From VRUE01 sp035260485 (lineage in GTDB: Bacteria > Actinomycetota > Thermoleophilia > Solirubrobacterales > 70-9): 41,469 bases of DNA. The position numbers were made by a program, and so were the translations under genes. The stretch's first letter is position 1; each line of letters opens with the position of its first letter. This document shows, in pieces, positions 1-7,194 of the stretch. Under the pieces are notes generated by a model. The model was not told the DNA's origin, made no database searches, and saw nothing but the letters and a program-made list of their open reading frames with translations. The stretch lies in contig DATFVC010000044.1 of NCBI GenBank assembly GCA_035260485.1, positions 1 to 41,469 of the forward strand, in the 5' to 3' direction.

Positions 1-1
1 C

Positions 2-526
2 CGGCGCCGGGCGCCCCTGTTCGGGACGAGCCACAGCAGGCCGATCGGCGACGACGCACCTCCCATCGACGCGCCGCGCCCATCCCAGCGCCCGCGCCCG
101 GCGGCTTCGACCAACGAAGCGGGCAAGGGCGCCGCCTCGGCCTCCCCGGCGTCGGCGTCGGCCGGCGAGTCCGCTGCGGCGGGCGGTCCTTCGGCCAAAG
201 GCGACACGACCAAAGGCGCCGACAGGCGCAAGCGCTCCACCGGCGACCAGGGGGCAGTCGATCCGCGACGGCGCGATCCCCGCTCTGAGAAAGAGCAGCG
301 ACCCACCCGCCGCGAGGGTAGGCAGCCCACCGCAGGGCAACCGCCCGCTCGCAGGGCCGGGTCCTCGGCCCAGAGTGAAGACAGCCTCGGCGCCGAGCTC
401 CGCGCCGAGCGCGAACGCAATCGCGACTCCGCGAGAAAACCGCCGGCCGAGAAGCGGCCCGATCCCAAGCGGGACGCCGCGCCTCCCCGACGCAGGCGCA
501 AGTGGCGGAAAGGCGGCGGGCGATGA
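2..526 (+). CDS. C-terminal disordered tail of a protein starting upstream of the window (partial)
   Basis: The frame that starts at base 2 is open to a TGA at 524-526, and that stop overlaps the ATG of the next gene (ATGA). There is no internal ATG, so the gene must begin outside the window. The visible ~174 residues are low complexity: Ala/Gly/Ser/Pro in the first half, then strongly basic (Arg/Lys with Glu), ending in RRRRKWRKGGGR. No domain can be recognised. In actinobacterial conjugative elements the gene just before a lysozyme/CHAP hydrolase is often a polytopic VirB6/TrbL-like channel protein with a long disordered cytoplasmic tail. That is a contextual guess. The stop/start overlap and G/C-rich third positions support a real coding end. 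Confidence 0.6.
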   Translation, partial: RRRAPLFGTSHSRPIGDDAPPIDAPRPSQRPRPAASTNEAGKGAASASPASASAGESAAAGGPSAKGDTTKGADRRKRSTGDQGAVDPRRRDPRSEKEQRPTRREGRQPTAGQPPARRAGSSAQSEDSLGAELRAERERNRDSARKPPAEKRPDPKRDAAPPRRRRKWRKGGGR

Positions 527-1755
527 GCGCCAGGCGTCGCGGAGGATCGCTTCTCGCCCTGGTCGCGGTCGGCGTCCTCGCGGCCCTGGTCGTCGCGATC
601 ACCGGCACGGTGATGGCGATCCTCGGCGCCGAAATCGCTTGCATGGGAGGCGGCGGGCCGGCCGTCGCCGCCCCGGCGACCAAAGCGGCGGTGCGCGAGA
701 TTCCGCCCAAGCGGCTCCGTATCTACCAGCAGGCCGGGCAGCGCTTCGATGTCGATTGGGCCTTCCTCGCCTCGATCGGCTACCAGGAGTGCGGCCACGG
801 CGCCTGCGCCCACGTCTACCCCTCGGGCTGCGGCGGCCCGATGCAGATCGCGATCGTCCGCGAAAGCGCCTGTAGTCCAGGATCGGGGCCGACGATCTGG
901 GAGCGCTACCACGTCGATGCGGACGGCGGCGGCGCTGACCCCTTCGATCCCGCCGACGCGATCTTCACCGCCGCCCGGATGCTGCGCCCGGTCTTCGGGC
1001 TCGCGGGCGACTCCTACGCCGCCTATCGGCAGGCCGCCTGCAACTACTACGGCGCCTGCGCGGACGGCGTCGCCAACTACGCCGACGAGGTGATGTCGCG
1101 GGCCGTCGAATACGGCTTTCGCGGTGCAGGGGCGCCGCCGACGACCAGGCCGGCGGCGACTGAACCCGCCGCGAGCGGGGGCGGCTCGACCTGCGGGTCG
1201 AGCTCGGCGGCCGGGGCGAGCGGCAACGAGATCGTCCACATCGCTCAGAGCCAGCTAGGCCGCAGCGAGGACCCACCCGGATCGAACTGCAACCCCTACG
1301 GGCCGTGCGTCGAATGGTGCTCGCTGTTCGTCGCCTGGGTCTGGAAGCGGGCGGCTGTCCCGCTGGAGGGCAGCACCGCGACCTACGCCTACTCGGGCAC
1401 CGTCTACGAATGGGCCGAGGCCCACGAAGGCGGCGGGCTGCCCGGCGCCACGGCTCCCGGCGAGCCGCCCCTCTCGACGGCTGAGCCGAACGGCGCCCGC
1501 GTCCTGCCGCCGACCGCGACCCCGGCTCCCGGCGACGCCGTCCTCTACGGCACCGGCCCGACCGACTCAGACCACATCGGCATCGTCGAGCGCGTCTTCC
1601 CCGGCGGGCAGATCACGACGATCGACGGCAACTTCGGCGACCGCGTCGCCCGCTCCGGTCCGTTCCCGCCCGCCCAGGCCGTGCAGTACGGGATGCCGGC
1701 GCCGATCTTCGGCTACGCCCACCCGCCCAGCACCGAGGACGGCGCCGATGGTTGA
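523..1755 (+). CDS. Membrane-anchored bifunctional peptidoglycan hydrolase (lysozyme-like + CHAP/NlpC-like), conjugation-associated
   Basis: Predicted 410-residue cell-wall hydrolase that would open peptidoglycan for a conjugation channel. Residues ~10-35 form one transmembrane or signal-anchor segment (LLALVAVGVLAALVVAITG). Residues ~60-180 look like a lytic transglycosylase/lysozyme domain (RFDVDWAFLASIGYQECGHG, with the likely catalytic Glu in YQE, then a GPMQI-type segment). After a Pro/Ala/Gly linker, residues ~235-400 resemble a CHAP or NlpC/P60 amidase: Cys in VEWCSLFVAWVW, then GDAVLYG and the His in DHIGIVERV. The two-domain layout matches VirB1/CwlT-type hydrolases of conjugative elements. 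ATG 523 is preferred because it overlaps the upstream stop; an in-frame GTG at 502 is also possible. It overlaps the next gene by 8 bases. Confidence 0.85.
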   Translation: MSARRRGGSLLALVAVGVLAALVVAITGTVMAILGAEIACMGGGGPAVAAPATKAAVREIPPKRLRIYQQAGQRFDVDWAFLASIGYQECGHGACAHVYPSGCGGPMQIAIVRESACSPGSGPTIWERYHVDADGGGADPFDPADAIFTAARMLRPVFGLAGDSYAAYRQAACNYYGACADGVANYADEVMSRAVEYGFRGAGAPPTTRPAATEPAASGGGSTCGSSSAAGASGNEIVHIAQSQLGRSEDPPGSNCNPYGPCVEWCSLFVAWVWKRAAVPLEGSTATYAYSGTVYEWAEAHEGGGLPGATAPGEPPLSTAEPNGARVLPPTATPAPGDAVLYGTGPTDSDHIGIVERVFPGGQITTIDGNFGDRVARSGPFPPAQAVQYGMPAPIFGYAHPPSTEDGADG

Positions 1756-2263
1756 CCGACTTCGCGCCCTGCTCGACCGCCCACTCGATCCGAGCGCGGC
1801 GCGGGCGATCCTGGTTCTCACCAGCGCGATCCTGCTCGGGCTCGCAGCGCTGTTTGTCCTCGCCGGTAGCGAACCCGATCGACCCACCTCGCAGGAGTCC
1901 CCGCCGGTGGCTCCTGCTCCATCCCCGCCGCGCGTCTCGGTGGAGAAGGTCGAAGACGAAGCCGCTGAGCATCGCTCGCCGACCCACTCACAGGACCCCC
2001 AGGACGTGGAGGGCAGCGCCGCCGCTCGGCGCGCAGCTCACGCCCTCCGATCGCATCGGGCGCTCCAGCACGTCCCGTATAGGGACGGCGAGCTGACGGT
2101 CGCCTTGGTCGGCGCGCGAGGGAGCCGGGCCATCCTGCGCGTCAGCGCTCCGACCGTCCCGGCAGCGCGGATGGGATGGCATCGGTTCCTGCGTCGCTAC
2201 GGGGACTCCGGGCGCTCCTACGTCGCGGTCTTTGCGGCCAGGAGATCGAGGGGCGGGGCGTGA
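1748..2263 (+). CDS. Small single-pass membrane protein of the conjugation operon
   Basis: 171 residues. A short cytoplasmic N-terminus is followed by one hydrophobic helix at about 20-40 (AILVLTSAILLGLAALFVLAG), a Pro/Glu-rich linker, and a ~90-residue C-terminal domain with alternating beta-like segments (ELTVALVGARGSRAILRVSA). The fold is not recognisable by eye. Size and topology fit VirB8/TcpC-like accessory subunits, but nothing in the sequence proves this. The start overlaps the hydrolase gene by 8 bases (ATGGTTGA), and its TGA (2261-2263) overlaps the GTG start of the following methyltransferase, so translational coupling is likely. Confidence 0.6.
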   Translation: MVDRLRALLDRPLDPSAARAILVLTSAILLGLAALFVLAGSEPDRPTSQESPPVAPAPSPPRVSVEKVEDEAAEHRSPTHSQDPQDVEGSAAARRAAHALRSHRALQHVPYRDGELTVALVGARGSRAILRVSAPTVPAARMGWHRFLRRYGDSGRSYVAVFAARRSRGGA

Positions 2264-3381
2264 ATGTCGGCAGCCTCTTTTCGGGAATCGGCGGATTCGA
2301 CCTCGGCTTCGAGCGAGCGGGGATGCGCGTCTCCTGGCAGATCGAGCTCGACCCCTTCTGCCGGGCCGTCCTCGCCCGGCACTTCCCCGACGCCGCCCGA
2401 TTCGAGGACGTGCGGGAGGTCGGAGCCCGCGAGCTCGACCCCGTCGATCTCATCTGCGGCGGCTTCCCCTGCCAGGACCTCAGTAGCGCCGGTAGAGGAG
2501 CTGGCATCGACGGCGCCCGCTCGGGTCTTTGGTCCGAGTTCGCCCGGATCGTTCGCGAGCTTCGACCGCGATACGTCGTCGTGGAGAACGTGCCCGCCCT
2601 CCTCACCGGGAAGGGGAAGCGCTGGGACCGCGGGCCGATCGGGCGAGTTCTCGGAGACCTGGCCGAAGCACGGCATGACGCGGAGTGGGCGTGCCTATCG
2701 GCTAGAGAGTTCGGGGCACCCCACCTGCGAAAGCGGGTCTGGATCGTGGCCTACCCCGCACGGAATGCCGAAGCGGGGGCAGCCGAGAAATCCGGGTCCA
2801 AGTGGGAACGAGCTCGGCCGGGCAGTCTTGAGGGCAGAGCGGGAGAGCTTCCCGACGCCGACCGAGACCGATGCGCGCAAGGGGTACGCCTCGCCGCCCG
2901 GACCGGGGAACCGTCGCGGCCGGCAGACGCTCTCGGGCGCAGTCCAGTCGCGGCTGTGGCCGACCCCGAAGGCGAGCCCGAGCGGGGCGGACTTCGCGCG
3001 GGCGCAGCGCCCGAAAAGCGGCGGCGACGACCTCGTGACGGCGGTGGCGCGGGAGGAGCTGTGGCCGACGCCGAACGCCGCGGACGGAAAGGGCGGCCGC
3101 CTCAGCCCCGATCAGACGATTCTCAGCGGCCGGCGGCCATCGGGGTCGAAGGCGCAACGGACCCTGCGGGAGGAGGTGCGGCGTCGGGACTTGAAGGCCG
3201 GCATCCGGCGTCGGCCGGTTGGGGCATTGAACCCGCTGTGGGTCGAGTGGCTGATGGGGTTCCCGATCGGGTGGACCGTCTTGCCGCCCTCGGCAACGCC
3301 CTCGTCCCGCAGATCGCGGAGTGGATCGGGTGGCGCATCCTCGAATACGAGCGCGCGGCGGGACGGGAGCCGGTGAGCTGA
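2260..3381 (+). CDS. C5-cytosine DNA methyltransferase A (coding signal switches frame in its middle)
   Basis: Methylates cytosine C5 in DNA using SAM; 373 residues from GTG 2260, which overlaps the upstream stop (GTGA). Visible motifs: I (GSLFSGIGGFDLGFERAG, ~4-21), IV with the catalytic Cys (GGFPCQDLSSAG, C71), VI (VVVENV, ~106-111), VIII (FGAPHLRKRVWIVA, ~151-164) and X (LAALGNALVPQIAEWIG near the C-terminus). Between VIII and X, where a target-recognition domain is expected, this frame reads as low-complexity Arg/Gly/Ala/Asp and its third positions lose their G/C bias. Over the same bases (about 2745-3275) the +1 frame has the coding-like bias. The protein may be real as written, or its middle may be supplied by frameshifting. 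Likely protects the element from host restriction. Confidence 0.8.
   Translation: MNVGSLFSGIGGFDLGFERAGMRVSWQIELDPFCRAVLARHFPDAARFEDVREVGARELDPVDLICGGFPCQDLSSAGRGAGIDGARSGLWSEFARIVRELRPRYVVVENVPALLTGKGKRWDRGPIGRVLGDLAEARHDAEWACLSAREFGAPHLRKRVWIVAYPARNAEAGAAEKSGSKWERARPGSLEGRAGELPDADRDRCAQGVRLAARTGEPSRPADALGRSPVAAVADPEGEPERGGLRAGAAPEKRRRRPRDGGGAGGAVADAERRGRKGRPPQPRSDDSQRPAAIGVEGATDPAGGGAASGLEGRHPASAGWGIEPAVGRVADGVPDRVDRLAALGNALVPQIAEWIGWRILEYERAAGREPVS
2264..3376 (+). CDS. Overlapping +1-frame ORF inside methyltransferase A, with WPTP repeats and LNPxWVEWLMGFPxGW motif
   Basis: A 370-codon open frame lies entirely within the methyltransferase A gene; an internal ATG at 2675 would give a 233-residue product. 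It carries four spaced repeats of the form W/F-P-T-P at 2747, 2849, 2957 and 3062, and the string LNPLWVEWLMGFPIGWT at 3227-3277. From memory, these strings mark a family of proteins encoded beside or within phage and mobile-element cytosine methyltransferases; I cannot confirm this by search. By hand count roughly 85-90% of third positions are G/C in this frame between 2747 and 3275, against about 60% in the methyltransferase frame. Outside that stretch the relation reverses. Ser/Pro-rich sequence before ~2540 is probably shadow. Whether it is a separate protein or the missing recognition domain is open. Confidence 0.5.
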   Translation: MSAASFRESADSTSASSERGCASPGRSSSTPSAGPSSPGTSPTPPDSRTCGRSEPASSTPSISSAAASPARTSVAPVEELASTAPARVFGPSSPGSFASFDRDTSSWRTCPPSSPGRGSAGTAGRSGEFSETWPKHGMTRSGRAYRLESSGHPTCESGSGSWPTPHGMPKRGQPRNPGPSGNELGRAVLRAERESFPTPTETDARKGYASPPGPGNRRGRQTLSGAVQSRLWPTPKASPSGADFARAQRPKSGGDDLVTAVAREELWPTPNAADGKGGRLSPDQTILSGRRPSGSKAQRTLREEVRRRDLKAGIRRRPVGALNPLWVEWLMGFPIGWTVLPPSATPSSRRSRSGSGGASSNTSARRDGSR

Positions 3382-4211
3382 TGCAGCCCGGCCGGATAGT
3401 CGATCTCTTTGCCGGTGCCGGCGGCTGGGACGAGGGGCTGCGCGAGCTCGGCTACAGGACGGTCGGCATCGACGTCGATCGCTGGGCCTGCGCCACGGCG
3501 CGCGCCGCCGGGCATGAGCGGATCGAAGCCGACATCGCCGCGCTCGACCCGGAGGAGTTCGCGCCGGTCTGGGGGCTGCTCGGCTCGCCGCCCTGCCAGG
3601 CGTACACCAACAGCGGCAAGAAGCTGGGCCGCCTCGACAAGCCGCATGTGATCGCCTGCGCCCACGAGCTCGCGGCCGGGCACGACACCCGCGCCGAACA
3701 CCTCGCCGCCTGCCGCGATCCCCGCTCTCTGCTCACCGTCGAGCCGCTGCGCTCGGCTGTCGCGCTGCGGCCTAGCTGGCTCGCGCTGGAGCAGGTGCCG
3801 GCGGTCCTCGAGCTCTGGTCGCTGTTCGCCGGCCTGCTCGTCGCACACGGCTACCAGGCGACCACCGGGGTGCTGAGCAGCGAGCAGTTCGGCTTGCCGC
3901 AGGTCCGCAAGCGGGCCTACCTGGTCGCCTCGCTCGACGGGGCAGCCGAGCTGCCGGCGCCGACCCATCGCTCCTTCAACCCACGTCGCCCCGATGAGGT
4001 CCGCGAAGACGAGCGCGGCCTGCTGCCCTGGGTCAGCATGGCCGACGCGCTGGGCTGGGCGCGGGACGCGATCGTCTGCACGAACAATCAGACCGGCAGC
4101 GGGCGCCGTCCCAGAGGGATCGTCAGGCCGGCGGTGCGCCCGTCGGTGACGATCGACTCGGCCTCGGGCTCATGGACGATCGAGCCCGACCGCGAGGGAA
4201 CCGATGGCTGA
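3381..4211 (+). CDS. C5-cytosine methyltransferase B, N-terminal (catalytic) part
   Basis: 276 residues with motif I (IVDLFAGAGGWDEGL), motif IV with catalytic Cys72 (GSPPCQAYTNSG), a motif VI equivalent (LALEQV, E137) and motif VIII (FGLPQVRKRAYLVAS, ~170-184). The C-terminal ~60 residues look like a short recognition region ending in TIDSASGSWTIEPDREGTDG. Motifs IX and X are missing and appear in the next gene in another frame. The start ATG shares one base with the stop of methyltransferase A (TGATG). The whole looks like a methyltransferase split at the recognition-domain/motif IX boundary. Either the two parts assemble as subunits, as known for the two-gene enzyme M.AquI, or a one-base mutation broke the gene. 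Confidence 0.8.
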   Translation: MQPGRIVDLFAGAGGWDEGLRELGYRTVGIDVDRWACATARAAGHERIEADIAALDPEEFAPVWGLLGSPPCQAYTNSGKKLGRLDKPHVIACAHELAAGHDTRAEHLAACRDPRSLLTVEPLRSAVALRPSWLALEQVPAVLELWSLFAGLLVAHGYQATTGVLSSEQFGLPQVRKRAYLVASLDGAAELPAPTHRSFNPRRPDEVREDERGLLPWVSMADALGWARDAIVCTNNQTGSGRRPRGIVRPAVRPSVTIDSASGSWTIEPDREGTDG

Positions 4212-4416
4212 CAGTTCGCGCGAGTCGAGCGACGCGATCCGAATCAGCGTCGAGGAGGCCGGCGTCTTGCAGGGCTTCCGAGCCGACTACCCCTGGCAGG
4301 GATCGCGGTCTCGCCGCTTCCTCCAGATCGGCAACGCGGTCTGCCCACCGCTCGCCCGCCTCGTCGTCGTCACGATCGCGCGACAGAGCCCCGGCCGCAG
4401 AGAAGGCGAGCGATGA
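4204..4416 (+). CDS. C5-cytosine methyltransferase B, C-terminal part (motifs IX-X)
   Basis: 70 residues that contain only the C-terminal motifs of a cytosine-5 methyltransferase: RISVEEAGVLQGFRADYPWQ (motif IX region) and RRFLQIGNAVCPPLARLV (motif X). It cannot be catalytic alone, since the PCQ and ENV-type motifs lie in the preceding gene. Its ATG overlaps the preceding stop by 8 bases (ATGGCTGA), an arrangement well suited to reinitiation and coupled synthesis of a two-subunit enzyme. Motif X normally packs against motif I and helps form the SAM pocket, so the products would have to associate. The alternative is a one-base frameshift in a formerly single gene. Confidence 0.75.
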   Translation: MADSSRESSDAIRISVEEAGVLQGFRADYPWQGSRSRRFLQIGNAVCPPLARLVVVTIARQSPGRREGER

Positions 4417-4595
4417 TGCCGGACGCGGTTCGCACCGGGGTTCGCTACGGGGTTCGCAATGGGGTCCGCACCGGGGTTCGCTGTGGGGTTCGCATCGCGA
4501 TCTTCCCGGCCGAGCGCTGGGGCGCTTGCCTGCTGGCATCGGGCGGCCCGCGGTTCGCTGACTTCTATAGCCCCGCAGGGGACGAACGTGAGTGA
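4413..4595 (+). CDS. Small repeat-rich ORF (GVRxGVR)
   Basis: 60 codons, starting with ATG in an ATGA overlap with the preceding gene and ending 8 bases inside the next gene (GTG at 4588). The N-terminal third is a tetrapeptide repeat VRxG encoded by a 12-base tandem repeat; the rest (FPAERWGACLLASGGPRFAD) has no recognisable features. The tight overlaps at both ends match the operon style and argue for translation, possibly mainly as a coupling leader for the ATPase gene. The repeat is open in other frames too, so the coding case is weak. Confidence 0.4.
   Translation: MMPDAVRTGVRYGVRNGVRTGVRCGVRIAIFPAERWGACLLASGGPRFADFYSPAGDERE
4427..4498 (+). repeat. Six tandem 12-bp repeats, consensus GGTTCGCNNNGG
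   Basis: Six consecutive 12-base units at 4427, 4439, 4451, 4463, 4475 and 4487 share GGTTCGC (one unit GGTCCGC), a variable triplet, then GG (the last unit ends differently). The period is a multiple of three, so the surrounding reading frame stays open with a VRxG peptide. The unit does not occur elsewhere in the window as far as I could see. Possible roles are slippage hot spot, protein-binding iteron or simple low-complexity peptide. Confidence 0.9.
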
Positions 4596-7194
4596 GTCGG
4601 ACCGGCGGGACGCAGTCCCGCTCATCCTCCTCGCGGCGGCTGTCGCGATTGTGCTCGTCGCCTCCTCCGCTACCCGCTGGGCCCGATCACTCCTGGAGCT
4701 CGCGGGACAGCCCGCCGCCGTCAGCCTCGCCGGGGCTCTGCTGAGCTTCGCCTTTGCGGTGCTCGTCGCGCGGCTCGTTGTCACTCGCCGGGCTCTCGAT
4801 CACCGCGCGGCGATGCTCGCCATCCCCGCCGACTCCTTCGATCCCTCCCCCGAGTCCGTCGTCCGCTTCGCCTCCGGGCTCAGCCGATCTCGCCGAGCTC
4901 TGCGCGGTGTGCTCGACGCCCCGGCGAGTGCGGTCCGTCTGCGGCTCGATGCCGACCCCGCCGGAAAGCTCCGCTACGCGGTGGAGGTTCCCGAGCGCGC
5001 GCGGGGAGCTCTGCGCGCCGCGCTGGCTGCCTATGAGGGCGTCGAGCTCCGTCCCGTCCCGGACGCGCCGGCCGAGCCCGAGACGTTGGAGGTCGCCCGC
5101 GCCGAGCTGGTCCTTGCCAGGGCGAGCAGCGAGCCGCTGCGGGCGACGGGGCTCGATCCCGATCCGCTCGCGGGATTCGCCCGCACCCTCGACGCCCTCG
5201 ATCCCGGTGACGGCGACGCGGCCACGGTCTGCGTCGATCTGCTGCCCGTCACGCCGGGGAAGCGACGGCGACTGCGGCGGCGGCTGCTTCGTCGCGCCCG
5301 CCATCACCAGCCCTCACCGTCGCCGGGAGACGAGCTCGCCGATCTCCTCGGCGGCGGCGATCGCCGCCGTGGCGGCACGCCGCCGGCCGAGCTCGTGGAG
5401 CGATGGGTCGGTCGTCAGGCGCTGACCAGGAAGCTCGGGACCGCCGAGCCGCTTTTCGAGATGCAGGTCCTGATCCGGGTCGCCTCGCCGGTACCCGGCC
5501 GGGCAAAGGCACAGCTCGCCGGGATGCTGGGCGTTTTCGACGCCTTCGCCGGGGAGAACCATCTTCGCGTCTCGGGCCTCCGCATTCCCGGCGTCGCCTT
5601 CCTCGGCTCGGACCTGCCCGGACGCCGCCGCCGGTTCGACCGGCGCTTCGCGACCGGGCTGTTTCGCCCCGCGCGGCGGCGGGTCGTGACGACGAGCGAG
5701 ATCGCCGGCCTGATGAAGCCGCCGAGCAAGCGATGCGCCTCGCCGAACGTCCTTCGCTCCGGTGGCGCGGTGCCACCGCCGCCGCGAGAGCTGCCGACCT
5801 TCACCGGACAGGCCGGGCTGCTGCCGCTCGGCAAGGTCGAGACCGAGGCGGGGGAGCGAATGGTCGGCGTCCCCCTGCGCGACACCTTCTTCTTCTACAT
5901 GGCCGGCCGCAGCCGGTTCGGGAAGACGGAGACGGCGATCGGCCAGTTCCTTCATCTGGCCCGCTCGGGTCACGGCTGCCTATTCCTCGATCCTCACCTC
6001 GACGCGCTCAACCGGATCAAGCGCTACCTGACCGAGGAGGGGCTGCGCGAGCGGGTCGTGGAAGTCAACCTCGCCGACCCCGACCGCCAGCCGCCCTGGA
6101 ACCTGTTCGCCGTCGCTGGTCGCTCGCCGAAGCGAGCCGCCGGCCAGGTCGATGCCGTTGTCGATGCCTTCGCCTCGGCCCTGCGCTGGGACGAGGTCAA
6201 CGCCCGCGCGCTCAACCTCACCACCCAGGCGGCGCAGGCGCTGGTCGACCTCGCCGGCCGCCTCCCGGCTGAACTGGCGCCGACGATCTTCGAGATCCCC
6301 GTCCTGCTGAGCGACGAGCACTGGCGGGCAGCGGTGCTTCCTCACGTCTCGCCGCCGGTGCGGCAGTTCTTCGAGGAACGCTTCCCGCGTCTCGCGCCCG
6401 AGGCGATCACGCCGGTCACGAACCTGATCGACCGACTGCGGGCGGCGCCGACCTCCGCCGCCCTGTTCGGCAACCCGCTCGCCACCTATGACATTCGCGC
6501 GGCGATGGACCGGGGGCAGATCGTCCTCGTCTGCCCCGGCTCGGGGTCGGGGCGGGACCGCCTGGTCGCCAATTTCGTCGTCTTCGACGCCCTGCACGGC
6601 GCAAGGTCCAGGGCCGACGTTCCGCCCGAGCGGCGCCGCGAGTTCTACGTGTGGCTGGACGAGGTCCAGATATATGACGGCGCATCCTCGGGCACGCTGG
6701 CCGCGCTGCTGGAGCAGGTCGCGAAGTTCGGGGTGCGGGCTCTGCTGCTGAACCAGAACCCCGAGCGATTGACGGCTGCGACCCGCGATGCCGTCACCAC
6801 CAATCGTTCGCATCTGGTGACGACGGCGCTGAACGCGAAAGGCGCCGGCCTGCTCGCCCGCGAGCTCGGCGGCGAGCTCGACGCCGAGACGATCGGCCAG
6901 CTCCCCCGGTTCCGCAGCATCGCCTCCGTCACCCTCGACGGCGAGATCAGCCGGCCGTTCCGGCTGGCGGGCGTGCCGGTCGAGGAGCTGCTTCCCGGCG
7001 ACTGCCACCCCGAGTGCCTGCCGCAGCTCGAAGTGGCTATCAACGAAGCCACCGGCCGCGTCCCGGTCGCCGAGACGCTTGACCGTCTCGACCGCCACCC
7101 GCAGGAAATCCTCAAACACCTCACCGCCCCGCGCCGGCAGAGAGGCGGCGCGAGCGGCGGCAGACAGACCCTCGACACGGAGCCGGGCCGATGA
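4588..7194 (+). CDS. Type IV secretion/conjugation coupling ATPase (TraD/TraG/VirD4-like)
   Basis: 868-residue inner-membrane ATPase expected to couple the relaxed DNA to the transfer channel. GTG 4588 is chosen because it overlaps the small upstream ORF and starts just before two hydrophobic segments (about residues 10-27 and 44-65). A ~350-residue N-terminal region of unknown fold follows. The P-loop is AGRSRFGKTETA (GxxxxGKT at ~440-447). Walker B is FYVWLDEVQ (D691, E692). The C-terminal part (LLEQVAKFGVRALLLNQNPE, then a T-N-R-S-H-L segment) resembles the TraM-recognition/TraG-D C-terminal domain, where rings of such ATPases sense oligomer contacts. Its last four bases overlap the replication-relaxation gene. 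Intact, with normal codon bias. Confidence 0.85.
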   Translation: MSESDRRDAVPLILLAAAVAIVLVASSATRWARSLLELAGQPAAVSLAGALLSFAFAVLVARLVVTRRALDHRAAMLAIPADSFDPSPESVVRFASGLSRSRRALRGVLDAPASAVRLRLDADPAGKLRYAVEVPERARGALRAALAAYEGVELRPVPDAPAEPETLEVARAELVLARASSEPLRATGLDPDPLAGFARTLDALDPGDGDAATVCVDLLPVTPGKRRRLRRRLLRRARHHQPSPSPGDELADLLGGGDRRRGGTPPAELVERWVGRQALTRKLGTAEPLFEMQVLIRVASPVPGRAKAQLAGMLGVFDAFAGENHLRVSGLRIPGVAFLGSDLPGRRRRFDRRFATGLFRPARRRVVTTSEIAGLMKPPSKRCASPNVLRSGGAVPPPPRELPTFTGQAGLLPLGKVETEAGERMVGVPLRDTFFFYMAGRSRFGKTETAIGQFLHLARSGHGCLFLDPHLDALNRIKRYLTEEGLRERVVEVNLADPDRQPPWNLFAVAGRSPKRAAGQVDAVVDAFASALRWDEVNARALNLTTQAAQALVDLAGRLPAELAPTIFEIPVLLSDEHWRAAVLPHVSPPVRQFFEERFPRLAPEAITPVTNLIDRLRAAPTSAALFGNPLATYDIRAAMDRGQIVLVCPGSGSGRDRLVANFVVFDALHGARSRADVPPERRREFYVWLDEVQIYDGASSGTLAALLEQVAKFGVRALLLNQNPERLTAATRDAVTTNRSHLVTTALNAKGAGLLARELGGELDAETIGQLPRFRSIASVTLDGEISRPFRLAGVPVEELLPGDCHPECLPQLEVAINEATGRVPVAETLDRLDRHPQEILKHLTAPRRQRGGASGGRQTLDTEPGR

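Noticed and set aside
3123..3968. 281-codon minus-strand frame across methyltransferases A and B
   Set aside because: It crosses two genes with clear motifs on the + strand and shows no protein-like features.
4427..4498. CRISPR-like array
   Set aside because: The units are only 12 bp with no spacers; it is a plain tandem repeat in a coding-length period. No CRISPR array or cas gene was seen anywhere in the window.
5980..7119. 379-codon open frame on the minus strand
   Set aside because: It lies wholly opposite the coupling ATPase gene, which has Walker motifs and correct codon bias; the minus reading is a GC-bias shadow.
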